A stretch of 64,000 nucleotides of DNA from Myxacorys almedinensis A (GTDB lineage Bacteria; Cyanobacteriota; Cyanobacteriia; Leptolyngbyales; Leptolyngbyaceae), in contig NZ_WVIE01000001.1 in the NCBI RefSeq assembly GCF_010091945.1, positions 186,001 to 250,000 on the forward strand, read 5' to 3'. The position numbers and the translations under genes are program-made. Positions 17,407-25,437 of this stretch are shown piece after piece (position 1 is the first letter of the stretch; each line of letters begins with the position of its first letter). Below the pieces are notes generated by a model. It had not been told where the DNA came from, did not search any database, and worked only from the letters and a program-made list of their open reading frames with translations.

Positions 17407-18609
17407 ATGCGTATTCTTCAGATTGTTCCGTCCATCTCGCTTGTGTATGGAGGACCTAGCCAAATGGTGGTCGGGCTGTCTGAAGCCTTGGCAAAAGCAG
17501 GCGTCGAGGTAACGATTTTAACCACAGATTCCAACGGCGACACCGGGCAAACACCGCTAGATGTGCCGTTAAACGTACCAATCGCGCAAGACGGTTACGA
17601 AATTTGCTATTTTCGATGTTCGCCCTTTCGCCGCTATAAGTTCTCCCTCGATCTTTTAAAGTGGCTCTCTCGGCATCATCAAGACTATGATTTAGCGCAC
17701 ATTCACGCGCTGTTTTCTCCGGTCAGTTCTGCGGCGGCAAGGGTAGCGCGATCGCATCATCTCCCTTATATCCTGCGTCCGCTTGGCACCCTCGACCCTG
17801 CGGATTTACAGAAAAAACGCCTCCTCAAAACCCTCTACGCGGCATTTTTAGAACGCCCAAATCTCGCAGGGGCAGCCGCCATCCATTTCACCAGCGACCA
17901 GGAGGCGAAGGTTTCAGAACGATTTGGAGTGGTGACGCGCGATCTCGTGCTGCCGTTAGGCGTCAAGCTGCCCAAACCAGCAGCCACAGATATCAGAGCA
18001 AAATTTGGCATTCCGGCGCTGCGCCCAATGCTGCTGTTTATGTCCCGCATCGATCCTAAAAAAGGGCTAGATCTCTTAATTCCTGCCTTAGAAACCTTGA
18101 TTGCGGAAGACCAAGAGTTTCAGTTTGTTTTAGCTGGCGGCAATCCTCAGAATCCAGACTATGAGACAAAGATCCGCGATCGCATCCGGCACTCTCCGTT
18201 GAATGCTCACACTACAATTGTTGGATTTATCACAGGTGGTGATAAAGCTGATCTACTTAACGCGGCTGATCTATTTGTCTTGCCATCTCATTACGAAAAT
18301 TTTGGCATTGCAGTTGCTGAGGCAATGAGTGTTGGCACTCCGGTTGTTGTTTCCGATCAGGTTCACATTTGGAAAGGCATTCAACAAGCCGAAGCGGGAT
18401 GGATAAATGCTTGCAATGTTTCTAGTTTAACCGATGCGTTAAGACTAGCCTTGTCCGATCCGCACGAGCAACAGCGACGAGGAACCAATGCCCATCGCTA
18501 TGCTCACGAAAATTTTAGTTGGGATGCGATCGCTCATCAGTTAATTCGCGAATATGAGCACATCGCCAAACCTACCCTCACCCCTCCCGAAGGGCAAAAA
18601 GAGCCTTGA
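17407..18609 (+). CDS. Family 4 glycosyltransferase
   Basis: 400-residue GT-B enzyme. N-terminal acceptor domain begins MRILQIVPSISLVYGGPSQM, with the GGP loop typical of GT4. The C-terminal donor domain carries LFMSRIDPKKGLDLL and VAEAMSVGTPVVVSDQV. It is the last gene of the 15239-18609 unit; downstream lies a MITE-like element in the convergent gap with the next gene. The specific sugar is unknown. Confidence 0.92.
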   Translation: MRILQIVPSISLVYGGPSQMVVGLSEALAKAGVEVTILTTDSNGDTGQTPLDVPLNVPIAQDGYEICYFRCSPFRRYKFSLDLLKWLSRHHQDYDLAHIHALFSPVSSAAARVARSHHLPYILRPLGTLDPADLQKKRLLKTLYAAFLERPNLAGAAAIHFTSDQEAKVSERFGVVTRDLVLPLGVKLPKPAATDIRAKFGIPALRPMLLFMSRIDPKKGLDLLIPALETLIAEDQEFQFVLAGGNPQNPDYETKIRDRIRHSPLNAHTTIVGFITGGDKADLLNAADLFVLPSHYENFGIAVAEAMSVGTPVVVSDQVHIWKGIQQAEAGWINACNVSSLTDALRLALSDPHEQQRRGTNAHRYAHENFSWDAIAHQLIREYEHIAKPTLTPPEGQKEP

Positions 18610-18699
18610 GCCAACTCTTGTTCCGGCTTCTGTAGGAAAGGGTGAGGGCGATTCACAGGATAGAAACCCCTGATGCTTCACACTCTAGAACAGCCCTCT

Positions 18700-18805
18700 C
18701 TAGTAGATTGTCAACGTTGAGTGATGGGTGGAGGGGTAGATGGTTCCGATTACTAGACTCCCCCTCGCCTCCTAGTCCCCTATTTCAGTCTTGACAGACC
18801 CCTAG
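18700..18805 (+). mobile_element. MITE-like element, copy B
   Basis: Starts CTAGTAGATTGTCAACGTTGAG and ends AGTCTTGACAGACCCCTAG, 106 bases. It lies between convergent genes (GT4 and the glycine-zipper protein). Left half purine-rich, right half pyrimidine-rich; no coding capacity. Confidence 0.7.
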
Positions 18806-18817
18806 CGCAACGACAGG

Positions 18818-19219
18818 TCAACGACGAGGCTGAGGTGTCAGAATGTTAATCACCGCTCCTACAGCCGCCCCATTCGCTGCATTTCTAATGGTGTGACGAC
18901 GGTTTGTCACTCCGCCTGCGGCTGCCCCTGCGGCTGCCCCAAACCCCGCATCTCGCAGCACATCTGGGCGCTGCCCTTTGCGCGTCGAGAGGTCACGGGA
19001 CTGATTTACGGCGGCTCCGGCGGCTGCCCCGTTGATAATGTTTGGCACTACCTTATGTTTCGTCACAATGCTAGACACCGCTCCCGTTGCGGCTCCAATT
19101 CCAATATCGCGCCAGACATTCTGATCGGCAGACGCAGGCTTGGCAGGAAGGAATGTCGCGCTGATGAGACCCGTTGCCATTAAACCTGGCATGAGCGCGC
19201 GCTTCAAAGTCTGCTTCAT
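18818..19219 (-). CDS. Secreted glycine-zipper protein with internal duplication
   Basis: 133 residues. Signal peptide with a cleavage-like PAKPASADQ at about 26-32. The mature part consists of two copies of a roughly 36-residue Gly/Ala zipper unit (RDIGIGAATGAVSSIV... and RDAGFGAAAGAAAGGV..., each closing with NGAA.GA.(V/I)N). Proteins of this YmgG/glycine-zipper type are envelope-associated and of unclear function. Transcription runs toward the MITE-like copy B. Confidence 0.75.
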   Translation of the reverse strand: MKQTLKRALMPGLMATGLISATFLPAKPASADQNVWRDIGIGAATGAVSSIVTKHKVVPNIINGAAAGAAVNQSRDLSTRKGQRPDVLRDAGFGAAAGAAAGGVTNRRHTIRNAANGAAVGAVINILTPQPRR

Positions 19220-19450
19220 GGCTTTCTCTCCTGAATGGACAAACGACCAAAAATCTAGTCAAAAAATCTAGTTTTTTCTGGGTCAAATTCAGTCTATGCA
19301 GCCAATTTTGGAATGCCCTACCTCTTTAGATTGAAATCGTTAAGCCGTGGCTTTGCTGGCTAAAATCGCTTCAAACTTGCTTCAGTTCAGGGTTTGAGAG
19401 CTTATTAAAACGAAAAATCTTAGCTCTAAAGACCTACTACCTCATACACA

Positions 19451-19747
19451 CTACGAGTTGCGGATTAAATCTGCAACGCCATATAAACTGATGAGCAACA
19501 GGACGGTTGCAGCAACCTGAGTTGGGCGAGGGCGAGGCTCTGAAATTCGAGATTCTCTCACCAAAATTGAAGCACACGCGCCAACCGTGAACACTAAGCC
19601 CAACAGCAAGTAAGGCGAAGCGGGGACAATCAACCACACGATAAACAGCACCATCGACAACGCCAACATCAATGTTTCAACCAATTGAGGTGGATTGTAT
19701 TGACCCAGCATACTCAACCCAAGCCAGAAATTGCGCCACTGCCTCAT
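19451..19747 (-). CDS. Small integral membrane protein, 98 aa
   Basis: Unrecognised. Three hydrophobic segments (about residues 25-42, 45-62, 78-94) separated by a basic/proline-rich loop (RESRISEPRPRPTQ). It begins 41 bases after the phosphoribosyltransferase gene on the same strand, so it may be co-transcribed with it. No motif suggests a function. Confidence 0.6.
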   Translation of the reverse strand: MRQWRNFWLGLSMLGQYNPPQLVETLMLALSMVLFIVWLIVPASPYLLLGLVFTVGACASILVRESRISEPRPRPTQVAATVLLLISLYGVADLIRNS

Positions 19748-19788
19748 CGGTTTCTCCAGGTTCCACTTCTTTTTCTTACTAAGGATTA

Positions 19789-20550
19789 TCAGGCTTGAGT
19801 ACTCTTTTTCAAGTAGGCAAGGGCTTCTTCTGTGGAAAGTTGGGGAAACGATTGATAAAACCGACTGACACTAAAAAACGGATCGGGCGTCGCTAGAATA
19901 ACCGTGCGATCGCACCACTGCTTTAACGCCTTAATCATTCCTTCAGGCGCAACCGGAGCACAAATCCAGATCTCATCAAGATTTTGCTGTCGCAATGCCT
20001 TCGCTGCCACAGTGATTGTCATTCCAGTGGCGATGCCGTCATCCACCAAAAGCGCAATCTGACGGCGTTTAGCGGCATTCATCGCTTGATCAGAGCCTTG
20101 CTCAGGCAGGGTAGCTTCTGCCCCTCGATGCGTCTGCTGGGAAAATTGCGCCAACTGCTGCTGAGCCTTTATCCGCGCTAGTTCTACCGCCTCCTGCCAT
20201 TCATCTGGATGGATCGACAGCCGCATTGCGGTTCGTAGCACCTGTCCATCGGCGGTGACTGCCCCGATTGCCAGTTCTGGATCGGTGGGGCGAGTAATCT
20301 TTTTCGCCACCAGCACCTCAAGTGGGCAACCCAGCGATCGCGCCACCGGCAACGCCACCGGCACCCCCCCTCTTGGCAACCCATACACCACAAATTGGTG
20401 CGGCTCTCTCAACGTCTGCACTTCGCGCAGTACGGCTTGAGCGAGTTGCTCTCCGGCAGCATCGCGATCGACAAACAAAATCGGATTTTCGGCACTTCGG
20501 AACACCTGAGCCACAATGCCTCCTCGCGTAGAGCGGCTTTTCTCCAGCAT
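19789..20550 (-). CDS. Phosphoribosyltransferase-domain protein
   Basis: Type I PRTase fold with the PRPP-binding signature IALLVDDGIATGMT near residue 170 and an N-terminal YGLPRGGVPVALPVA segment, as in the stand-alone predicted phosphoribosyltransferases found widely in bacteria (sometimes fused to dienelactone hydrolases). At 253 residues it is a single-domain form. The substrate base is unknown. The gene diverges from the uracil-DNA glycosylase gene, with about 110 bases between the starts. Confidence 0.85.
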   Translation of the reverse strand: MLEKSRSTRGGIVAQVFRSAENPILFVDRDAAGEQLAQAVLREVQTLREPHQFVVYGLPRGGVPVALPVARSLGCPLEVLVAKKITRPTDPELAIGAVTADGQVLRTAMRLSIHPDEWQEAVELARIKAQQQLAQFSQQTHRGAEATLPEQGSDQAMNAAKRRQIALLVDDGIATGMTITVAAKALRQQNLDEIWICAPVAPEGMIKALKQWCDRTVILATPDPFFSVSRFYQSFPQLSTEEALAYLKKSTQA

Positions 20551-20659
20551 AGAAGAACTGCACCCAAATCGGAATTTTGATCCAGGGGTGCGATCGCGGA
20601 GGCGATTGGCTTAGAATTTAGAGGCGAAACCGCCGATCTTGAGAACACGCCTGCGATTC

Positions 20660-21373
20660 ATGAGTAACGAAGAACAAATCAGTTTATTTGATGTTGCCCC
20701 TGCCAGTTCTGCTGGTGCCCCCCCAATGCCCCCGGCTGAGGTTGACCCAGAGCTAATCCCCACGAGCGCCAAAGTGCCAATTCCGGTCGGCACGTACAAC
20801 TCTATGGAGAAAATGGCAGAACACTGTAATCGCTGTCATCGCTGCGATTTGGGCGAATATCGAACGAATGCTGTAATCGGTCGAGGAAATCTCAGCGCTC
20901 CCATCATGCTGATTGGGGAAGGACCGGGACAAACAGAAGATGAAACCGGATTGCCGTTCACGGGCAAGTCAGGACAGTTGCTCGAAAAGATTTTGGCATC
21001 GGTCAAACTCACCACGGAAACCGACGTTTTTATTTGCAACATCGTCAAGTGCCGCCCACCGGAAAACCGAGTTCCGACAACTGAGGAAGCCAGGGCATGT
21101 AGTGGCTATTTAAGAGAACAAATTCGCCTGGTTGACCCCAAAATTATCCTATTGACGGGGGCAACAGCAATGAAAAACCTGGTGGGAATTAAGCAAGGAA
21201 TTACTAAAGTTCGGGGGCAGTGGATTGAGCAAGATGAGCGGTTTTACATGCCTATTTTTCACCCTGCCTATCTATTAAGAAATCCCTCTCGCGAAAAGGG
21301 CGCGCCTAAGTGGCTCATGTGGCAAGATATTCAAGCGATAAAAGCAAAACTAGACGATTTGAAATCAGCGTAG
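20660..21373 (+). CDS. Family 4 (Fe-S) uracil-DNA glycosylase
   Basis: Removes uracil from DNA to begin base excision repair. Visible features are Fe-S cysteine clusters CNRCHRC and later C residues in FICNIVKCRPP and ARACSGY, the uracil-pocket motif GEGPGQTEDETGLPFTG, and the C-terminal HPAYLLRNPS. The start is set at the ATG at 20660 (MSNEEQISLF); the track start adds 7 residues without support. An N-terminal Pro/Ala-rich linker (about residues 12-35) precedes the catalytic core. It sits inside the exopolysaccharide region without apparent functional link. Confidence 0.9.
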   Translation: MSNEEQISLFDVAPASSAGAPPMPPAEVDPELIPTSAKVPIPVGTYNSMEKMAEHCNRCHRCDLGEYRTNAVIGRGNLSAPIMLIGEGPGQTEDETGLPFTGKSGQLLEKILASVKLTTETDVFICNIVKCRPPENRVPTTEEARACSGYLREQIRLVDPKIILLTGATAMKNLVGIKQGITKVRGQWIEQDERFYMPIFHPAYLLRNPSREKGAPKWLMWQDIQAIKAKLDDLKSA

Positions 21374-21481
21374 ATTAACCAGAACTATTTCATCCAATCT
21401 AAATGCCAAACACGACAGATCAACCCACACCCCCATCTGCAACCCTGTTCTTTCAATTGCTCTGAAGGGTGTAGGTGCACG

Positions 21482-21564
21482 AGTCGATGGACTAGATTCC
21501 TTCCCGAACCCTCCACCCATCCACTCTCTACCCATCCACTCCTAGGTCTTCAGTTGACCCCTAG
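21482..21564 (+). mobile_element. MITE-like element, copy C (degenerate)
   Basis: The right end TCTTCAGTTGACCCCTAG and the interior CCACCCATCCACTCTCTACCCATCCACTCCTAG match copy D in particular. The left end is poorly conserved, so the start is approximate. Its terminal CTAG overlaps the TAG stop codon of the gene at 21561 on the minus strand. It lies between convergent genes. Confidence 0.5.
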
Positions 21565-22484
21565 TTTGTTACCATTAATACAGATTTTACCGGGCGTTTT
21601 ATAGGATTTCCATTTTCATTCACTTTGCCATAATAAGCATTCCCTTGATAAACCAGGGCTGAGGAACTTCCGCCATCTAGATTCATCGCTTGCACTGTGC
21701 CCTGCTCCTTCATAAAGTCTGCTAATTGGGCAAGAGACAGCCCAGAGGTTTTGGGCGCATCTGGTTTCTGGGCTGCCATCACAAAGATGATTGAGCCATC
21801 GTGGGTGATGCCAACGGCACTTCTGGCATTGGGTTGGTTGATCGCGATCGCATCTCTCCCGGTTGCCGCATCGACAAATCCTTCGTCGGAAGCAGTCAGG
21901 GTGGGCAAAAGGCGAGGGCCCCCGCCGACTGCATCTACTAGCTGACAGGCTGATGGCATCGGGTTGAGGGAGGGGGAGAGGCCTCCAGAACTGCGCCTTG
22001 CACGAATGGCGTAGCGCACCGATTGCCCACACTGATACCGCTGAAATTCGGTTCGATTGAAAATCTGATTCAAATAGGGCTGCAATTTTGGGTTTTGCGT
22101 CAACCGCTCATTTTGGCGAGGATCAGCCATCAGCGTGCCGTCTATGGTGATGTAAGACGTTGATTTTTGATTCACCGGATCGAAAAAGCCAGCATTGATC
22201 ACCGCGATCGCACCTGATTGCTCAGCGAATTCCCCTACGGTTTGGGTACTTTTTGATACAAAAACTTGAATTTTAGACGGAGATGCAGCCGCTATCGTCA
22301 GCGTGTAAACATCACTTTGCGGTAATTTATAAAGCCGGTACTGAGGTGGCTTCACAGGCACGACCGGGGTTTGAATTTCGACCGAGCGAGATAAAAAGGC
22401 GACAGACGGCAACCATGCCCGTACCATCCAAACTGCCAGTCCGCCCCCAAACAATCCAATACCGAGTCGCCAAATTGGTTTCAC
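21561..22484 (-). CDS. Phosphodiester glycosidase (NAGPA-domain) family protein
   Basis: 307 residues with an N-terminal membrane anchor or signal segment (about 6-25), then a NAGPA domain: INAGFFDP, the AIAINQPNARSAVGI region and the C-terminal MNLDGGSSSALVY signature. The family includes the mammalian mannose-6-phosphate uncovering enzyme; bacterial members are extracytoplasmic and thought to act on phosphodiester-linked glycans or exopolysaccharide. The location in the exopolysaccharide region fits this, but the substrate is not known. The stop codon TAG coincides with the CTAG end of MITE-like copy C. Confidence 0.85.
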   Translation of the reverse strand: MKPIWRLGIGLFGGGLAVWMVRAWLPSVAFLSRSVEIQTPVVPVKPPQYRLYKLPQSDVYTLTIAAASPSKIQVFVSKSTQTVGEFAEQSGAIAVINAGFFDPVNQKSTSYITIDGTLMADPRQNERLTQNPKLQPYLNQIFNRTEFQRYQCGQSVRYAIRARRSSGGLSPSLNPMPSACQLVDAVGGGPRLLPTLTASDEGFVDAATGRDAIAINQPNARSAVGITHDGSIIFVMAAQKPDAPKTSGLSLAQLADFMKEQGTVQAMNLDGGSSSALVYQGNAYYGKVNENGNPIKRPVKSVLMVTN

Positions 22485-22772
22485 TGCCTTTCCTCGATTC
22501 GCTACACCCTCCAGCGCGCTTGGTCAGAAGCGCCTTACCTCCGCAAAATCTCAGTTCTGAGTCAGTCTTCGCTCTGAAACCGTACCATTTTTGTTGGATA
22601 GCAGAGGTGTCAGTTGTTTAAGTATGAGCAATAGAATGGTATCTATTTTTACAAAACTGCCCAGGTTAGTGGATAAATCCTAATGGGGAACAAAGCGATC
22701 GCGGGGTCTATCGTTATGCTTGCTACTCAGTAGCCAACCCAAGCCAACCGGAGGCAACCATCGATTTCACTC

Positions 22773-22811
22773 GAACAATTCTCAGAAAATCAGAAAATTT
22801 TCTAATTGTTC
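22773..22811. promoter_or_regulatory. Compound inverted repeat containing AGAAAATTTTCT
   Basis: Outer arms GAACAATT / AATTGTTC, inner palindrome AGAAAATTTTCT. Candidate operator or attenuator hairpin for the export operon. Confidence 0.45.
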
Positions 22812-22892
22812 CCAAGTATTCCGGATTTTTTTACCTTCATTCACCTGAGATTCGTCGCTAGCGGTCGTTTTAGAGCAACACAAATCCTATTT

Positions 22893-22908
22893 AGAGAAAA
22901 TTTTCTCT
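22893..22908. promoter_or_regulatory. 16-bp perfect palindrome AGAGAAAATTTTCTCT
   Basis: Second copy of the AGAAAATTTTCT core, about 170 bases before the export gene start. Confidence 0.5.
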
Positions 22909-22942
22909 GTGTCGCTTTTTTAACGCTCCGAAAACTATCCTG

Positions 22943-23068
22943 ATGCAACCGAGAAAACCCTGTATCAGTAGACGAGCCACTGTAATTGTGAGCGGATTTC
23001 TACTGACTTACGGATACAGCCCTTTGCAGCCCGGTGTAGCAGGTCTTACCCCCCCTCAGAGCTTATGA
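22943..23068 (+). CDS. Possible leader peptide, 41 aa, overlapping the export gene (ATGA)
   Basis: ATG at 22943; the frame reads MQPRKPCISRRATVIVSGFL and continues to a TGA at 23066-23068 that overlaps the ATG of the export gene (23065) as ATGA. It has a basic N-terminus followed by a hydrophobic stretch, like a short secreted or membrane leader. It has no clear Shine-Dalgarno. The exact overlap suggests translational coupling; without conservation data this is tentative. Too short for the ORF track. Confidence 0.35.
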   Translation: MQPRKPCISRRATVIVSGFLLTYGYSPLQPGVAGLTPPQSL

Positions 23069-25335
23069 AGTTGAAATTAACACCCACTAACATTTCACTC
23101 CTTGCAATCAGTGCCTTTGGAGCATTAGTCGCCCAAGAGCTAATTCGCACAGAAGCGCAAACCCCCTCTCCTGCGGGCGATAAAGTCAAGCGCAAGCAAT
23201 CTAACCTGCTAGCCCGCACCGCTGCCAATCCAGCGATCGCATTAGCTCAACCCGAAACCTTGGGCGGGCAAGACGTTCTAGCACCGAGTATGAGCAGCAC
23301 TCTGCCGAAGCCACAATCCGCCAGTAGCGTGGCACAAAAAATGCTCGATCTCGAAATCGCCGAACTGCCGCCCCCGCCGCCTACGGCTCTAAAGGTCAAC
23401 CTGCCCCCGGCTCCTCAGATGCAAACCGCCTCGACGCAGGTCAGGTCGGTCAGCGTGGATCAACTGCCGATCGATTCGATCGTGGCGGCGTCTTTGAGTT
23501 CGAGCATGCCGTTTACGTCAAATCTTGCTGCTGCGGGTCCGCAATCTAGCGCCCAACCCGAAGCCGCGCAGGCTGCCGCCTTACCCAACCCAGACGAGGC
23601 AGCGAAACCTGTTGCCACCTCACGCGATGATATTGAAGGACACCGTGCCCAACGCACGATTCAAGCGCTGATGCAGGAAGGTATTGTACGCGGCTATGGC
23701 GATGGCACCTTTCGCCCCGATGCCCCCGTCACCGACCAGCAGTTTAGCACTATGCTGAAGGCGGCGTCGGGTAAAGCACCGAGCGCGATCGCGCAGATCA
23801 AACGCCCGAAAGATATCGTGACGCGAGCCGATGCCGCCACCTTTGTCTATCGCCAACTCCAAGCATCGAAAGGGGCAACACCTGCTGCTGTCGCTCAAAC
23901 TAACACGGCTGGGCTGCCCACCTTAGCCAGCGCTACTCTGCCCACCCTTGAAGCAACCCCAGCCGTCGATCGAATAACTCCCACTGCGGCTCCAAGCCCA
24001 GAAAATTCTACCCCTCGTACCCTGCCTCCGACCCAGACCCCCCCCGCGATCGCGCCCAACCGCCCTCAGCCTACCCAAGTTGCGGCGGCGGCTGTAGATG
24101 CTTACACCTTAGGAGCGGGCGATCGCGTGCGGGTAGATGTGTTTAATGTGCCAGAGTACAGCAAAGATTATCAAGTCCTTGTCAATGGCACCTTAAACCT
24201 CTATCGGGTCGGCAACTTGCCCGTTACCGGCATGACGCTACGGCAGGCTCAACAAGCCATTTCTGCAAAGTATGCTCGGGTGCTAAAGCGTCCGCTCGTG
24301 GATGTGAGCTTAGCCGCCGCTCGTCCCCTCAATGTTGCGATCGCTGGCGAAGTTGGGCGTCCAGGGTCGTATCCGCTTGAGTTAAAAGATGGAAAATTTC
24401 CAACGATTACCAAACTCCTTCAAGAAGCGGGCGGCATGACTCGCTCGGCCAATCCTCGGCAAGTTGTGGTTCGTCGCCCTCAGTTCAATGCGCCGGATCA
24501 GGAGATTGCCGTTGACCTGTGGGAGTTGTTCCAAACCGGCAACATTCGCCAAGACCTGACGTTGCTCGACGGCGACACTGTGTTTGTGCCCACTTCTAAT
24601 GGCGTCAATCTCGCCGAAGCGTCGCAGTTTGCGGCGGCTAACTTTGCTACCGATGCCGCCAAGCCAATCAACATCGCGGTGGTGGGCGAGGTCAGCCGCC
24701 CCGGTCCCTATGCCCTAGAAGTGAAAGCGGGGCTGCCCACCATCACCCAAGCCATTCAACAGGCAGGCGGTGTCAATCAACTGGCAAACGTTCGGAAAAT
24801 CGAGGTGCGCCGCACCACCCGTTCTGGCGCAACTCAAACCATTCCGATTGACTTCTGGAAGCTCTTGAAAGAAGGAGATTTGAGTCAAGATTTGGTGCTG
24901 CAACAAGGCGATACGATCGCCATTCCAACGGCGACTGCCCTCGACCCTGCCGAAGCCGCTAAGCTCGGCTCGGCTAGCTTCTCACCTGGAACTATGAACA
25001 TCAACGTGGTGGGCGAAGTCACTCGACCGGGAGCCGTTCAGGTTGCTGCCAATACACCCCTTAACCAAGCGATCTTGGCAGCCGGTGGATTTAATAAAGA
25101 TGCCAAGAAAAAGGCTGTCGAACTGATTCGGTTAAACCCCAACGGGACAGTGATGCGCCGCGAAATAGAAATCGATCTAGCGCGGGGAATTGACGAGAAA
25201 GGCAACCCCGTTTTGCAAAATGGTGATGTTGTCGTTGTTGAGCGATCTGGCGCGGCTAAGTTCTCCCAAACCCTAGATACGGTTCTAGGTCCAATCGGTC
25301 GAATTTTGCCGTTCCGCTTCCTGTTTGGATTGTAG
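23065..25335 (+). CDS. SLH-domain polysaccharide export protein (Wza/OPX-like, three SLBB domains)
   Basis: 756 residues. N-terminal signal/anchor (about 8-28); an SLH domain at about 188-232 (LMQEGIVRGYGDGTFRPDAPVT), expected to bind peptidoglycan-linked polymers; a Pro/Thr-rich linker; a Poly_export domain from about 347 (YTLGAGDRVRVDVFNVPEY); then three SLBB-type repeats, each starting with a VxGEVxRPG pattern (AGEVGRPGSYPL, VGEVSRPGPYAL, VGEVTRPGAVQV). It forms the outer-membrane/periplasmic export channel component for polysaccharide. It is followed 102 bases later by the Wzc-like kinase, its usual partner. Confidence 0.92.
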   Translation: MKLKLTPTNISLLAISAFGALVAQELIRTEAQTPSPAGDKVKRKQSNLLARTAANPAIALAQPETLGGQDVLAPSMSSTLPKPQSASSVAQKMLDLEIAELPPPPPTALKVNLPPAPQMQTASTQVRSVSVDQLPIDSIVAASLSSSMPFTSNLAAAGPQSSAQPEAAQAAALPNPDEAAKPVATSRDDIEGHRAQRTIQALMQEGIVRGYGDGTFRPDAPVTDQQFSTMLKAASGKAPSAIAQIKRPKDIVTRADAATFVYRQLQASKGATPAAVAQTNTAGLPTLASATLPTLEATPAVDRITPTAAPSPENSTPRTLPPTQTPPAIAPNRPQPTQVAAAAVDAYTLGAGDRVRVDVFNVPEYSKDYQVLVNGTLNLYRVGNLPVTGMTLRQAQQAISAKYARVLKRPLVDVSLAAARPLNVAIAGEVGRPGSYPLELKDGKFPTITKLLQEAGGMTRSANPRQVVVRRPQFNAPDQEIAVDLWELFQTGNIRQDLTLLDGDTVFVPTSNGVNLAEASQFAAANFATDAAKPINIAVVGEVSRPGPYALEVKAGLPTITQAIQQAGGVNQLANVRKIEVRRTTRSGATQTIPIDFWKLLKEGDLSQDLVLQQGDTIAIPTATALDPAEAAKLGSASFSPGTMNINVVGEVTRPGAVQVAANTPLNQAILAAGGFNKDAKKKAVELIRLNPNGTVMRREIEIDLARGIDEKGNPVLQNGDVVVVERSGAAKFSQTLDTVLGPIGRILPFRFLFGL

Positions 25336-25437
25336 TTTTTTCACCTGTTTCAACGATTTCTCCATCAGTGGCTTAGCTATTCGGATTCTATATTTCACCT
25401 GTTTCATGTTTCTTCTATTACTAGCTTAGGTATTTTG

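Larger units (their letters stand above)
22485..23064. promoter_or_regulatory. Long regulatory region upstream of the polysaccharide export genes
   Basis: 580 bases between divergent genes. It holds two copies of the palindrome AGAAAATTTTCT (22792-22803 and 22895-22906, 103 bases apart). The first lies inside a larger inverted repeat GAACAATT...AATTGTTC (22773-22811); the second extends to AGAGAAAATTTTCTCT (22893-22908). A small ORF (22943-23068) overlaps the export gene start. These look like operator sites, but no regulator is known. Confidence 0.5.
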
